A stretch of DNA of 64,000 bases from positions 492,415 to 556,414 of the forward strand of contig CM119268.1 of the NCBI GenBank assembly GCA_051294375.1, read 5' to 3'. Source of the stretch: Paraspadella gotoi. Its lineage: Eukaryota > Chaetognatha. The notes beneath the pieces are model-generated. The model saw only the letters and a list, made by a program, of their open reading frames with translations, searched no databases and was not told the DNA's origin. The position numbers and the translations under genes are program-made. How positions within the stretch are numbered: the first letter of the stretch is position 1; the number at the start of each line of letters is the position of its first letter. Of the stretch, positions 1-29,044 are shown in pieces.

Positions 1-758
1 GCATTGACGTTTTCAGAACTGTCACTATTCCAAAAATGAAAGTAACTAACCTTTTGTTATTATGATCTTAATATGTCTTTAAAAATATTAAATATTGACC
101 CCATTTTCAAGACTCAAATCACCGGAGTCATGAAATGCGCGACAGACTTCATGATTCACCGACATAATTCCTTTGAACTTTATGGCGCTGATTTTATGTT
201 GGATGAAGAGTACCATCCATGGCTGCTTGAGGTTAGGTTTTCATAGGGTAAATGAGTAATTGATATATTAATGAATTAGTAAAACGTTGATTGATTCTAG
301 AACAGCAACAACAGGGTTGCGCCTGCGATGCCCAGCTGCATGGGTCATCTGACCTGTTGGCGTTAGAGGATTCCGACCCTCAGAGGCGCAGTTGCCCTCG
401 AACAGTCTAGTTTGCGCCAACGAAGAAGGAAGTCATTAGGACTGTAGACGGAACTTAATGTGTGGGATGGTGTCGTTTCCCCTATGAACCAATGGGATTG
501 ACTGAATGAAGCAATTGCTCAAGAAATCATTAAGGAAATTGATCCAATAGAATCAGTGAATTTATCAAGCAATCTATCAAATATTACTTTTTCTGGCCAA
601 TCTATCAATCAGATCAATGCTTGTCCCGCTCTGAGTGGATCCACGAGTGTTACCAAGCGGTTGTGTCGTTCGGTCATCGAAGACACGATGAAAGTTGTTT
701 TGGATAAAAGATTGGATGACAAGGCAGAGACAGGAGGGTTTGAGTTGCTCTATGAGGT

Positions 759-792
<34 letters not shown>

Positions 793-1233
793 AAGACTCA
801 TGAATTTTTTTTTCCTTCGGGGCAGGAAAGGGGTCCATCAAAAGAGAATTTAAACAAGGAAATTCGTTGCTCAACTTTATTAAAAGTGAGTATTTTATTA
901 AACTTTTTACTTGTTTATCATTAAAAAATTGATTAATAATTAATCATTTTTATATTAACTGTATAGAATTTAATGTTTAGACTTTTTCTTTTTTATTAAA
1001 ATCCTATCCTTTGTGAAAATATTGCAAAATGGGGCGTTTAGGGGAAATAATGCCAAATGGGGGCGTTTTAGGGAAATAATGCCCAACTTTTATAAAAATT
1101 ACAAGATTACCTGTTTTACGGTATTTGTCGTCTTTAGGTAAACGGAATGGCGTTCCACATTGCAGCAGCAAAAAATCAACAAAAGTCACCACCAATGAAA
1201 ACGAGAGAATCGTCGAGACGTCGCACAAATTGA
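1..1233 (+). CDS. TTLL3/8-like tubulin glycylase, 3' end only (gene A)
   Basis: This is the C-terminal part of a tubulin-tyrosine-ligase-like protein of the TTLL3/8 glycylase type, cut by the window edge. Exons read by comparison with the other copies: 1-41 (VFRTVTIPKMK), 112-231 (40 aa with [10 protein letters not shown] and HPWLLE), 613-756 (48 aa starting INACPALS), 826-885 (20 aa, KENLNKE) and 1138-1233 (starts VNGMAF, stop TGA at 1231). All internal junctions are GT/AG. The Glu of WLLE and the Asn of INACP, which in this family bind Mg-ATP at the end of the ATP-grasp fold, are present. The 120, 144 and 60 bp exons have the same lengths as in genes B, E and F, so this is the first member of the local array. 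The intron after 756 opens with a GA microsatellite. Family assignment is firm; substrate (tubulin tails, glycine) is inferred from family. Confidence 0.82.
232..612. other. gene A intron with possible SINE fragment
   Basis: Intron between the WLLE exon and the INACP exon. About 300-480 is GC-richer than the rest of the intron and, read on the minus strand, contains GGGTCGGAATCCT, which resembles a tRNA B box. I see no coding sense in it. It may be a degraded tRNA-derived SINE, but only the B box supports that. Confidence 0.3.
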
Positions 1234-1522
1234 CATGGAGCGACATGACATGAAAAAACATGTCATGAAGAGACATGACATGGGAGGACACGACAATAAG
1301 TTCTTACGTTTCTTGTTTTTAAAGATTCAGAAAAAAAAAAAGGTTATATCAGTATGTAGGACATGTCACTTGACGTAAAGCCAACATGATGTAACAGGAG
1401 CGGTTTTTTCAATGAATTATGAGTCAAATGATCTGACTTGTTTTTGTCCAATTGTCAATTTTCTAAAATCTGAGCTGACAGTAATAAATACAGCGTTATT
1501 CTCCAAAAATGTTTTTGTCACT

Positions 1523-1584
<62 letters not shown>

Positions 1585-2526
1585 CGGGTAATAGGAATAT
1601 TTAGGGTCACAAATGTAAAAAACCCAATTTCGTTAAAAGAAAGAACCGAGATTTTATTTTCTCCCCTTCCTTACTACTTTGCATTATTTATTAATTGAGT
1701 GAAAAACTATTTTCGTTGCGTTTTACTTGAGTAGTTTGAATAATATGTCAAGAAATTAGCTTTAAATGAATAATATTAAATGTGACCTTATTAATTATTG
1801 CTGGAGTAGGCCCTTTCTGAGATTATTCAAAAAATATTTTTAAACTTTTTTTGAAAAAAAAAAGAAATATTAGCAACGAAAAAACATTTTAGATTTTTAC
1901 AAATTTAATTGAAAATATTTTTAGGGGAAAGAAGATTACGTTTATTTCTCATGTCTACACTTTTTAAAAGTTTTATGCAATAATTTTTTTTGTTTTTGTT
2001 TATTTACTTTTTATTAAATTAACTATGGATGTAATTAATTATTTAATTAAATAACGAAGAATATTCCCGATATTATCATCGAAGAAAACGTAACACGATG
2101 TCGTCTTTGGTTCGTAAAAGGTTCGACTTCGTTAAATAATAATATATTTATTCATTCATTCATTATTTCACTCCATCCATCCATCTAATCTTTTCAATCC
2201 ATCCATCGGTCCATCCATCCATCCATCCCATCAATCTATCCATCTAATCTCATATGAAAATTATCCATTCATTTAATAAATAAGCTATCTTTCCCCTGAC
2301 TTTGGACAGACTTTGGTGGTTTAAGGCCTCCATCACTCTTACAAGATAATGACATAGCAGATACCTGCAAGCTTTCAATCAAGACTCTCACACAGTCTCT
2401 TTAATTCGCTGGTACCTGGCTTTCCTATCAATGAAGCGATATAACATTTCAAAGAATATTTCAATTGTATAAAAGGACCACTCTTTTAAGTGTTATTATT
2501 TTCATCCGCGCTTTCTCATTTCTCAG
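1234..2526. other. intergenic A-B: microsatellites and an interspersed repeat
   Basis: Between the stop of gene A and the first recognised exon of gene B. It holds ACATGACATG-type short direct and inverted repeats just after the stop (1204-1300), a (GA)n tract at about 1525-1580, a (CATC)n-like tract at about 2150-2235 and a minus-strand copy of the R3 interspersed repeat at about 2254-2430. The first coding exon and promoter of gene B should lie here but I cannot define them. One candidate ATG sits near 2098 with only a short open frame. Confidence 0.5.
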
Positions 2527-19464
<16,938 letters not shown>

Positions 19465-19503
19465 ATATAAATATTAGGGTAATTGTGCATCGCAACTTTC
19501 ATA

Positions 19504-21039
19504 TAGGGTTCCGATAACCGTTAATTTTTGAGAAATTTCGCTTCACCGTTAAAACTAATATTTTTAACGGTTAACCGTTAAAATCGGTTAATTTTATAAT
19601 TTAACTTGTAGAGAGGAAAAATTTATTTGTTTGTGTTCAACGAATTTTTAGGACATTTTTTCGGACATGTTTTGAGTCTACAATTAGAGTCTTCACAGCA
19701 ATGCTGCAATGATGCTGAAACAAAACAAATAAATTGTTTTCTCTCTAAATTCGAAACACAATGAAATCGAAGTCTATACACAATATATAATTTAACTTAA
19801 ATTTAAAATATTATTATTTAAATCAAACTAAAGTATTTAATAATATTTTATCTTTAACCCTTGCTCCTGAATCTTTTTATCTTCTATTTCAGATAGATAG
19901 GTACACATTTTAAGTTAGTAAATGAAAAATTGGTTTGAGCAAACTATTTTGAATCTACCTATGATAATTTAGCTAATTAGATAATGCATCGTGATAAATC
20001 TTACTTACAAAACTTTTTTTTGCCTCATAGCATAATAAAAATATTTAAAAAGAACAAAGAAAGAAAAACCACAATGTAATTCTAATTCTATGTTTCGTTT
20101 TTTTCTTTCTCTCTCATCTCTTTTTATTTCATTATATCTCTTCATTATTTTTTTAGTTGTTAGTTTCTTGAACGCTTGTTTTCTGTTTTTATTTTTTTAT
20201 AAGCCATAACCATAAATATAAATTATGAATAATAATTTTTGATTGAAAGTATGATTGATCGATTGATCCAAAATTTATTGATTATTAAATATTTTTTTCA
20301 GTTTTATATATAAAAATATATCATGATTGAAGGATAGTTTTAGTTATCCTTAATGTCCATTTTAAGATTAGTTCCTTCTATTATTAATTTTTTTTATTAC
20401 TTTTATTTTATTTAGTTTTTTAATAATTTTTTCATTCATTTTGGTTTTATTTCATATGCTTTCTTGTTTTGTTTAAAGAGTGAAATAAAAAAAATTATAT
20501 ATTATTTTAAATAAAATTTAATTTGTAAGAAATGTATGCAACTATTTGCATGTGCATATATATTATATTTCAATATATTCTTTGATGTAAATGCATAAAA
20601 TTAATTGAAGGAAAAAGAAAAAAATTTGGAGAAAATAAGTAAGAAAAAAAAACACTAGAAGGGAAGAAAAAAAAATGAAAAAGGTAAAAAAGGAGAGAAA
20701 AAGAAAGGGGGAAAGAGGGAGGGGAAAAGAAAGAAAGAAAAAGAAAGGTACAAAAGGAGATTAGTATAGAAAAAAGATTAAAAGGGTTGAAAATAACAAA
20801 GGAAAAATGGAAAAGAGAGAGAGAGGTGAAAAAATATGGTGAGAAAAAGAGAGGAGAATAAGAGAGGACAAGAAAAAATTATTTTTCTTTTAAAAAATCA
20901 AAGATTTTATACCAAAAAATAAAAAAATCATATTTAAAAATTAACCGAATTTAACCGTTAAATAAATATATTAACGGTTAGGTTAAAATTATTTTTAACC
21001 GTTAATAACCGTTAACTGTTAACGGTTATCGTAACCCTA
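19504..21039. mobile_element. hAT-type MITE, copy 2 (1.5 kb)
   Basis: Same family as 13920-15133. The left end TAGGGTTCCGATAACCGTT and inverted right end TAGGGTTACGATAACCGTT are flanked by a perfect 8-bp duplication CTTTCATA (19496-19503 and 21040-21047). Longer than copy 1, with shared internal blocks (for example the AGTTGTTAGTTTCTTGAACG stretch and the purine-rich 20640-20870). No transposase. It inserted 39 bp downstream of the gene B stop codon, so it may affect its 3' UTR or polyadenylation. Confidence 0.9.
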
Positions 21040-21047
21040 CTTTCATA

Positions 21048-21838
21048 AGCATCTAGCTAGTATCATTCAAATCATTAATTAGCTAGTATCATTCAAATCT
21101 TTAATTAGCGAGTATCATTTAAATCATTAAATAGCTATTATCATTCAAATCATCAATTAGCTAGTATCATTCAAATCATTAATCAGATATTAAATTAATG
21201 TTTAATACCCAGACGGCAAAGCATCTTCCTCTCAACTAGTTTATACCGACGGTGAAGTCATTAAACCGACAGTGACCGACAAGCATTCCCGAATCAACAG
21301 CGCAATCTGTCGGCGAGAAAATGGATTCTTTTGAGCATTAGAAGTTTAAGGCTGATGATTAGAAAAATATTTGTCAAAGAATAACGGATAACGAGAATTA
21401 AAACTAAATAAAATCCAAAGAATTAAATAAAAAATGTTTTAAACGCTGGTAAGTTTGTGTAGGGGGTCAATTTACTGTAAATATGGCAAAGTAAATAATG
21501 ATAAACCTTGCTTCAGATCCAGTACCATGGATACTCGCCTGCTAAACATTGAATGCAATCTTGAAAAAAAATTAGTATTTAAACAAAAAAGTTAGATGTA
21601 CTTCAATAGACTTAAAATTCTATTCACAAATGACAATGCATAATTGCGTTAGTTTAAAAAATTATAACAAAATAGTACTTTCAACTTTCTCCCTCTCATA
21701 ATTTTTTCATCTCTTGCAAATATTCTCTTTTAATGATCAGTCAAGTCCAATGACTTCAGGCTAACTAATTATCAATTATTGATGATTAAGATTTAATATT
21801 AACATTTGAAGAGACAGTAATTATTGATAAGTGTTAAT
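21048..21838. other. intergenic, short tandem repeats
   Basis: Begins with about five copies of a 26-bp unit (TAGCTAGTATCATTCAAATC) at 21048-21190, then unremarkable AT-rich DNA up to the SINE at 21840. No gene seen. Confidence 0.6.
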
Positions 21839-21839
21839 G

Positions 21840-22040
21840 ACAGAACCGTTCAATATAAGCAGTCCCTGAGCTTCGGATCAGGCTGTAACACCTTGTTACA
21901 GGCGGGTTAAGCGCCCCGTCCCTCTTAACTGCCAGACGACCACCGGGCTAGAACCCCGGACCTTTGGGTTGGGAGGCGAATGACTTGCCTCCGGCACCAA
22001 TGGCCGCTGATGAACGGTTGGTGGATTTTAGTCCACCATA
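21840..22040 (-). repeat. tRNA-derived SINE family 2
   Basis: Reverse-complement copy of the elements at 24537-24729 and 47520-47695. The sense strand has TGGCCATTGGTGCCGG (A-box-like) and GGTCCGGGGTTCTAGCCC (B-box-like), with a GGTGGACTAAAATCCACC palindrome at its 5' end. It lies immediately downstream of the fucosyltransferase stop codon. Confidence 0.75.
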
Positions 22041-22058
22041 CATTCAACAAACTTAAAC

Positions 22059-23463
22059 TCAGCATCTATCCTTCGTCCAAAATTCGTGAATGTTTTCTAC
22101 CCATTCCGGTCCTCGAGAATCGTCGTTTAAAGCCTCACAGAGTTCACAAAAGGCCTTATTGTTATTTCCCTCTGGATACGAAAGGACGAAATACTTTTTC
22201 CTCCACTCGTGATACTTCAAATAAAGATTGTCGTCGGAATCAAGCTGCTTGATATATTCCGCCAACTTTTCCGGTTCGTAGAGTCGCGCGTCTATGAATG
22301 AATTCGGTGGCGCGTCAGACTTATAATCTGCGGCTCCATAGACTATGGGAACCATCGTTGTCATCGCTAAAATATTCCACAATTTCTCAGTCACGTAATC
22401 TTGACAGAGGGAATTTTCAAAGGACAAGTAAAACTTGTATTTTTTGGAGGCGTCGACGAGGCATTGGAGGCTCTTGGTCCGAGCGCACTTCCTCTCTCCG
22501 CATCGGCCGTAAACGTCCACGGGTATGTGACGACGTAATTCGGCCACGTAGCCTTCTCGATGACTTTCCGTCTCGCAATGAGACGCCATCCACGCTACGA
22601 TGGTCGACGACGCGGGCTTGAGAAATAAATTTCGATCCAACGGTTCAGAATCGGGGCTCGCCTTTCGATAAGTCTTTCCGTATGGAGCGAAAAAATCACT
22701 ATCTTTGTAATAAGTCATCGTCCAGTTGAATACATCACCGAAAGGCCGGAGATCGCAAAAGGTGAGTCCGACTGGTTCTTTGAGAAAAAATACCCATCGC
22801 TGATTGGTCGATTTCGAGCCGGGTAAGTCGCGAAAGGGAACGAGGGTGTTCACGCTTAAAGTCTTTTGAATATTCGTTGGGTGAAAGATGACAGCGTCGG
22901 CGTCTAGCAGACGATTTCTGTCGGTAGTTGTCTCGCAGTTACTGACTTGGCAAAAGTTGTCGGTAAAGGGTTTGGACCCCAGACCGAAATTGTAGTCCGG
23001 GATATTGTAGTAGGGATCCCAGAACAGGATGACCTATGGGTTATATTTTACGAAAGCGACTCGTTTCACATTAAATAAGTTTAAATTTCGGTAAAAGGAT
23101 ATAAATTAGGGGTAGGGATTAGGGATTTGGTTAAAGATTTAATATAGAATCATGGTTTGGGATTAAAGTTTTGGGTTAAAAGCTTATAGAAATGAGTCGT
23201 TTTTGAGAAATAGTGCCGACCTTGATAGGTTTAGAAAAATGGACGGAATTTGAAAAAATGTTTTGAAAATTCGAGCGACGATGATTTTTGGTGGCAAAAT
23301 ATTTGAGTCGAAAAGAAATAAAAGTTGACAATTTTAAAGTGAGATGAAAAAAAAATAAGAAAACGAAAGTCGTTGAAATATTGAGGAATAATTTAGATTT
23401 AAGTTTTAATTTTGAGAATTTTCGGTGGTCGGTAGGAATATGCTCCATGTTAATATATGGCAT
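22059..23463 (-). CDS. alpha-1,3-fucosyltransferase, GT10 family
   Basis: Type II Golgi enzyme that transfers fucose from GDP-fucose to N-acetylglucosamine-containing glycans. Two exons give 405 codons before the stop: 23463-23221 (81 codons) and 23033-22059, joined in phase 0 by a 187-bp intron (GT at 23220, AG before 23033). Exon 1 has a basic N terminus and a hydrophobic stretch around residues 28-50 suited to a signal anchor. Exon 2 opens with VILFWDPYYN, carries VDVYGRCG (about 253-260) and the diagnostic GT10 motif FYLSFENSLC plus DYVTEKLWN (about 282-301), the GDP-fucose-binding region. Length is normal for the family (350-430). Cysteines near both ends of the catalytic part fit disulphides. 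Two oppositely oriented SINEs flank the gene. Exon 1 is supported by phase, length and membrane anchor rather than by homology. Exact acceptor sugar unknown. Confidence 0.9.
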
Positions 23464-23604
23464 TGCGTAAACTGATATTGAATCAGTTAATTTGTAAATT
23501 ATTTAAAGTTTTTCGTTTTTTAGTAAAAGATGCAGTTGGGAAAATTTGAATTCTGAAGATAATTGAAGAAAGAAACAAAGATACTGGTCTTTGCAAGAAA
23601 CCGG

Positions 23605-23607
<3 letters not shown>

Positions 23608-23642
<35 letters not shown>

Positions 23643-23664
23643 GAGAGAGAGAGAGAGAGAGAGC
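23608..23664. repeat. (GA)n microsatellite upstream of the fucosyltransferase
   Basis: About 55 bp of GA units roughly 150 bp upstream of the proposed start codon, CT-rich on the gene's sense strand. Confidence 0.9.
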
Positions 23665-23889
23665 TTCCCGACTTAAAATCAGGTTTTAGCAATTGACACA
23701 AGCGGGCGTCTTTCCATGCGAAGTCATTTATTACTAAATGAAATATAAAATTCCCATGTATTTTTAATTAGCTTTGGACGGAAGATTCCAATTTCTAATA
23801 GAAAATTGTAGATTATCCCAAACAACAAAAAGGTAACGGAGTACAATATAAGTGGTCTTTTCATACAATTGAAACTTTCTTTGAAACAT

Positions 23890-24062
23890 TATACCACTTC
23901 ATTGATTCTTGATTGAAAGCTTGCAGTGACCTGCTATGTGTTATAAGAGAGATGGAGGCCTAAAACCACCATAGCCTGGCCAAATTCAGGGGCAAGATAG
24001 CTTATTTATTAAATGAAGGGATAATTTTGTATTTTGGTTGTACCAATTTCATATTATATACA
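23890..24062 (+). repeat. R3 interspersed repeat
   Basis: Contains TCTTGATTGAAAGCTTGCAG and GGGGCAAGATAGCTTATTTA, ending in the GGTTGTACCAATTTCATATT tail shared with the copy at 10105. Confidence 0.7.
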
Positions 24063-24536
24063 TCATATGTCCATTGTGAAACTTAAGAGCTGTTCTTATG
24101 TTGAGCTAAATTAGTGCGAAATCACTGAAAGAGGTCGGGTTACCTCAACAACGGAATGAAAACAAAACAAAAGGCATCGTTTTCAGTTTTTAATTTTCAT
24201 GAGGAGATTATTCGCTGCCGTATCAAAAATTCCTTAAAATTGTGAATGAATATATATGTAAATAATCTGTTGTATTTTCTATGCCTGCGGGGTCGGTTAA
24301 TATTATTCCCTATAGTTTTTTTTTCTATTAAAACCTAATTTAATAATTATTAAATAAAAAACTTGCTATAATTTTAACTGAAATGGGTTTATAAAACAAG
24401 TTAACCAGCATTAAAATTATTTTAAAACTTTCTAATCTTTTAATTAAAAAATTGTTAATTGTTGTCAATTTATGCAATAATTTATATCAAATTTGTTTTA
24501 AACAAGCAAAGCATATTTTTTTTGCCTATGGTGGAC
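24063..24536. other. intergenic, AT-rich
   Basis: Lies between the R3 copy and the SINE. No gene or clear repeat seen. Confidence 0.6.
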
Positions 24537-24729
24537 TAAAATCCACCAACCGTTCATCAGCGGCCATTGGTGCCGGAGGCAAGTCAGTCGCCTCCCAACC
24601 CAAAGGTCCGGGATTCTAGCCCGGTGGTCGTCTGGCAGTTAAGAGGGACGGGGCGCTTAACCCGCCTGTAACTCGGTGTTACAGCCTGATCCGAAGCTCA
24701 GGGACTGCTTATATTGAACGGTTCTGTCA
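24537..24729 (+). repeat. tRNA-derived SINE family 2
   Basis: Plus-oriented copy, nearly identical to the inverted copy at 21840-22040. Begins with the GGTGGACTAAAATCCACC palindrome and ends TTGAACGGTTCTGTCA. The two copies are about 2.5 kb apart and bracket the fucosyltransferase gene. Confidence 0.75.
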
Positions 24730-25149
24730 CTAACTCATAACAATAATTACTGTCTCTTCATGCCTCTATTTGAACAACTAATAAGAAATCCATAAAAAGA
24801 TTAGGTCTCTTAAAATTGTTTGTTCGGTTCTGTTACCCTTGCACTTATATCCATATCGTTAATATATCTCCCTTATATACATTAAAGTACTTTCCTCACA
24901 AAAAATTAATAAAATAATAAATATTCTGCATTCAGGCAGAAAAATAGCCAGACAGATGATTTTTTTTTCAAATTTTCAGATTAATCATGACGTTCCCTTA
25001 AACGAGACTAAAGAAAAAAGAGATTAAAAAAATTGTTACATCTCATCTCGACTATATTTTTTTAAGGGAAACACATATTTTTTTTTATTTTAAAAAAATA
25101 GGAAAAAAATTACATTCCAAGTTTAAGATATACAAACGAACGTTAAAAA
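24730..25149. other. upstream region of gene C, AT-rich
   Basis: No gene seen. It should contain the gene C promoter and 5' UTR. I see no clear TATA box or initiator. Confidence 0.5.
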
Positions 25150-26265
25150 ATGTCTGGTGGAGAAAAAGATTTTGGAGAAATAGACGAATTAGGAATAAAA
25201 AGGTAAGAGATGCATTGTGACGCATTGTGGTGCTTTTCGTTCATCGTGATAGTGATAAATCTAAAGATATTCTGATACAACATGACTCATTGTGATAAAT
25301 ATATATGTTTCATAAGGCATTTAGAAAGTCATGGCTCATCTTAACTAATAACTACCAAATACTAATAGCAATTAATCTAGATAAATCATAAGACATTGTG
25401 ATACATTATGACTTATCTTGACTCATTATGACGCTTCTAGTTAAACATGTTCTATCTTATAGCAAATGGCGCAGAGCAACGCTTAGTGACGCATAGTTAT
25501 GTATTTGTTATTTGTGAAATAAGTGTTCACTGACTTATTATCAGATTTTTTTTTGTTTAACTTTTTACCAGGAAAAAAAGCGAAATTTCTAACGACTTCA
25601 AAGACAACGACGATGACGATGACGACGACGACGGCGACGGCGACGACGACGAAGAATATCAACATAACCTCATCGAAGCCAAAGCGTCAGTAGAGCTCTC
25701 TCTCTCAAAAGCAACTGATTACTTTTTACTTAAGAAGCAAATTAGATTTTGTATTGAATTAATCATTAATTTTGATATAATTAATTTCAATATGGGAAAG
25801 ACTTTTAAATAGTGTCGTCAGTTTATGTAATGACGACGTCGAATGTCCAAATAAAATTGCTTTAAAAAAACAACTTAATATAATAATGATAATAAAAATA
25901 AATATAATAATAATATTAATAATAATAATAATAATAATAAATATAATAATAATAATAATAATAATAAAATAATAATAATAAAAATAATAATAAATAATAA
26001 TAATAAATAATAATAATAATAATAATAAATAATAATAATTAATATATAATAATAAAAATATATAATAAAAAATATGATATAAAATATAATAATAATAATA
26101 TAATAATAATAATAATAATAATAATAAAATATAATATATAATAATAATAATAATAATAAAAAAATAATAATAATAATAATAAAATAATAATAATAATTAA
26201 ATAATATAATATAATAATAATAATATATATAATAAAAAAAATAATAATAAAATAATAATGATAAT

Positions 26266-26297
<32 letters not shown>

Positions 26298-28955
26298 TAA
26301 TATAATAATAATAATAAATAAAATAAAATATAAAAATAATATAATATATAATAATAATAATATAAATAATAATAATAATAATAAAATAATAAAAAAATCT
26401 TAAAAGCATAAGGATCAAGCCATGATGATAGTCATTCATTGATGCGATGATAGTCATTCCTTCATCGTAAATAAAACAAACAAATGCGTGTATGAGTAAA
26501 GAGAGAGAGAAGAGAGAGAGAGAAGAGGAGAGAAGAGAAGAGGCTGGACAGTTTTCCCGCCAACGAAACGCAATACAGAATTTTTAGGGAAAAAATCCAC
26601 GAAAATCTCGGATGTAAATTTGGGATTTTGTATTGAGAAAAAGCGCGGAATAAATGGCGATAAAAAAGTTTTTAGAAGGAAAAAAAGAGAGAGAGAGAGA
26701 GAGGAGAGAGAGAGAAGAGAGAGAAAGGAGAGAGAGAGAAGCTGGACAGCCGCTGAGACCGCCGCTGGACCGCCGCTGCAGAGCTGAACTCATTTTCCGA
26801 CGAATATGAGTAGGGACGAACTCTTTCCTTTCTAAAAAAAATATTACAAAATAAATATTTGGGTATAGAGCCATATAAGAAATTTTTTGTACATTGAAAG
26901 TAAACTTAAAAATGCATAAATTTTTGTTTGAGCATGTTCCATACTAAATTTTTGATTCACCCCATTGAGAGGGGCTACCCTATTCAGAAGAAAAAAAACT
27001 TGATAAAGCTAAACTCTTTTCAATAATAATGATCCAAAAATTATAATCCTATTAACAAAATATATAGTTGAAAATACTCAGTTAACGACTAGATATTTTG
27101 AATTCCAAATATTTTTTTTTCCTCATTTTAAAAAATTTTAATCTTGAATGAAATTTTTGATTGTTCTTTTTTTAGGAAGAAACCAGACCAAGGTCAAATT
27201 TTATATTTGCATATTTAATTAATTTATAAATAGTTTCACAACTCAAATATTATTATTTAAAAAAAAGATAAAATGATTAAATATAACAATAAAATATTTA
27301 TAATTTAATAATAGTATAAATTATCAGAATAACAAAAAAAGTAATGTTTAATTTGACTATATCTCTCTTATCAACTCCTATTTTAGATAAATTTGCCAAT
27401 AGTGGGCAACCGGTTCAAATTACAATAATAATAAATAATACAAATTTATTTTTTTTAAATGTAATGCATATTGTTCGCCGAAAGTGCTGATATATAATAT
27501 AGTCACATTAGCTGATTTACATGTGACAATGCATGTCAATATAAGTTATTCTTCACATTTTTTAAAATGTATCCACGAAAATCTCGGATGTAAATTTGGG
27601 ATTTTGTATTGAGAAAAAAGCCCCGAATAAAAGTTTTTAGAAAAAAAAAAGAACGATCACGCAAGAGATCGTAAAAGAGAGAAAGAGACAGAAAGAGAAG
27701 AGAGAGAAAGAGAGAGAAAGAGAGACAAGCTGGACAGCTGCTTGAAGGCCGCTGTATAGTCAGTGCAGAAACTGAACTCGTTTTTCTTGAAATAAAAGAA
27801 TAAAAGAAATAAAGAAATAAAAGAAAGGCAAAAAATGTTACAATGGTTTACAATTGATTTTTCCAATTTTTTCCAATCGCAGCTTGTAAAAGATTTATTT
27901 TTATTGTATTAAAAGTAAGATATAGCTTCTCTCATTAAAAAGTTATTTTGAGTTCCCATTTTTATTAGAGATTTAAAAAAAATTTTTGGAATTTCATCTT
28001 CAATATTATATACTGCAATATGTAAATTAGATTAAAGCATTTCTATATACTAATTTGGATATGATAATGAGTACTATAATCTCATTTGCATATTGCAGTA
28101 AATCATAATGAAGTGGAAATTCAAACAAAAAACTTAAATCCAAATGTAATAAGAAAATATCAAAGCTATTTCAAGATGAGAAGCCATATCTAAATTTTAA
28201 CTCTACTATGAATGCACACTTTTGTAAAACTTTATCATAATTCATAATAATTTTTATTTAAAAAAACGGTAAGTCACAGCCAAACCTATAAAAGGTAGTA
28301 GTTTTTATTTAAAACACGTGACGGCCGACGACGACGACGGACGACGACACCTACGTCACAAAGAAGCACCCGAATCAATATCAAGCCTGAACCGTTCGCC
28401 GTCATGGCTTGATAAGAATAAAAAAACAATAATTAATTTTTAATTCAGGATCAATGAGGAAGCGTTGATGAAATTCTGCGAACAAAATATCTTGAAAGAA
28501 AAATTGGACAAAGATAACGAAAAGGCCAATGATGAACAAATGGCCATTGATGATAAAATGGCCACTGATGAACAAATGGTCATTGATGATAAATTGGCCA
28601 ATGATAAACAAATGGCCATTGATGATAAAATGGCCATTGATGAACAAATGGCCACTGATGAACAAATGGCCATTGATGATAAAATGGCCAATGATGAACA
28701 AATGGCCACTGATGACAAAATGTCCCACGGAGACGAGATGAAGAATTACGTCGAGTCTGAGGAGAAAAAGAAAATGAAAATGGGGTCCGTTGAAAATATT
28801 CATTTGTTCATTTTATGGTCATAATTATTAATCATTATTATTAATATTAATTAATATTATTAATATCTTTTTATTTAATTTTATTCGTTGTTTGGTTTTT
28901 TTCTCTCAGTGAAGGAGACGATTCTGGCGAAGTCAAGAAAGTTCCCAAAAAGTAG
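25150..28955 (+). CDS. acidic protein with hexapeptide repeats, function unknown (gene C)
   Basis: Four exons joined by consistent phases: 25150-25202, 25572-25685, 28449-28784 and 28910-28955. They give 182 residues from ATG (MSGGEKDFGEIDELG) to TAG. Introns are GT/AG. Residues about 28-45 are an Asp-rich tract encoded by GAC repeats. Exon 3 begins INEEALMKFCEQNILK, then about eleven hexapeptides of the form M-A-x-D-(D/E)-(K/Q), such as MAIDDK and MATDEQ, then a charged tail ending EVKKVPKK. No signal peptide, membrane segment or domain I recognise. Strongly acidic with a basic end; the period-6 Met and Asp pattern might form an extended or helical charged rod. Intron 2 (2.8 kb) is very AT-rich. 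Not obviously related to the TTLL genes. Existence is supported by the phase-consistent splicing; function is unknown. Confidence 0.7.
25860..26396. repeat. (AAT)n microsatellite in gene C intron 2
   Basis: More than 500 bp of AAT/ATA units with interruptions. The hydrophobic open frame on the minus strand is an artefact. Confidence 0.92.
26480..26790. repeat. intronic repeat pair, copy 1
   Basis: Contains CGAAAATCTCGGATGTAAAT, TTTTGTATTGAGAAAAA, a GA microsatellite and AGCTGGACAGC. The same order recurs at 27570-27765 in the same intron, so this is a dispersed or tandemly copied element of unknown class. Confidence 0.6.
27570..27765. repeat. intronic repeat pair, copy 2
   Basis: Second copy of the block described at 26480, about 1 kb downstream, with a shorter GA tract. 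Confidence 0.6.
28522..28720 (+). repeat. 18-bp coding minisatellite of gene C
   Basis: About eleven copies of an 18-bp unit (ATGGCCATTGATGATAAA type) in frame, encoding the hexapeptides. Alternating variants suggest expansion as 36- or 72-bp blocks. Confidence 0.9.
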
Positions 28956-29044
28956 AGTTTATTAGTAGATCAATCAACCAATCAATCGTGTTTTATTGAT
29001 CGTACTGTTTTGATTCTTTCCTTTCGTTGTGTTGGTAGCATTAA

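Noticed and set aside
22298-22621. 107-codon plus-strand frame
   Set aside because: Antisense to the fucosyltransferase catalytic exon. No recognisable content.
28402-28803. Minus-strand frame with repeated GHFIINGHLF
   Set aside because: Antisense of the gene C hexapeptide repeat. The plus frame has phase-consistent introns, a start and a stop.
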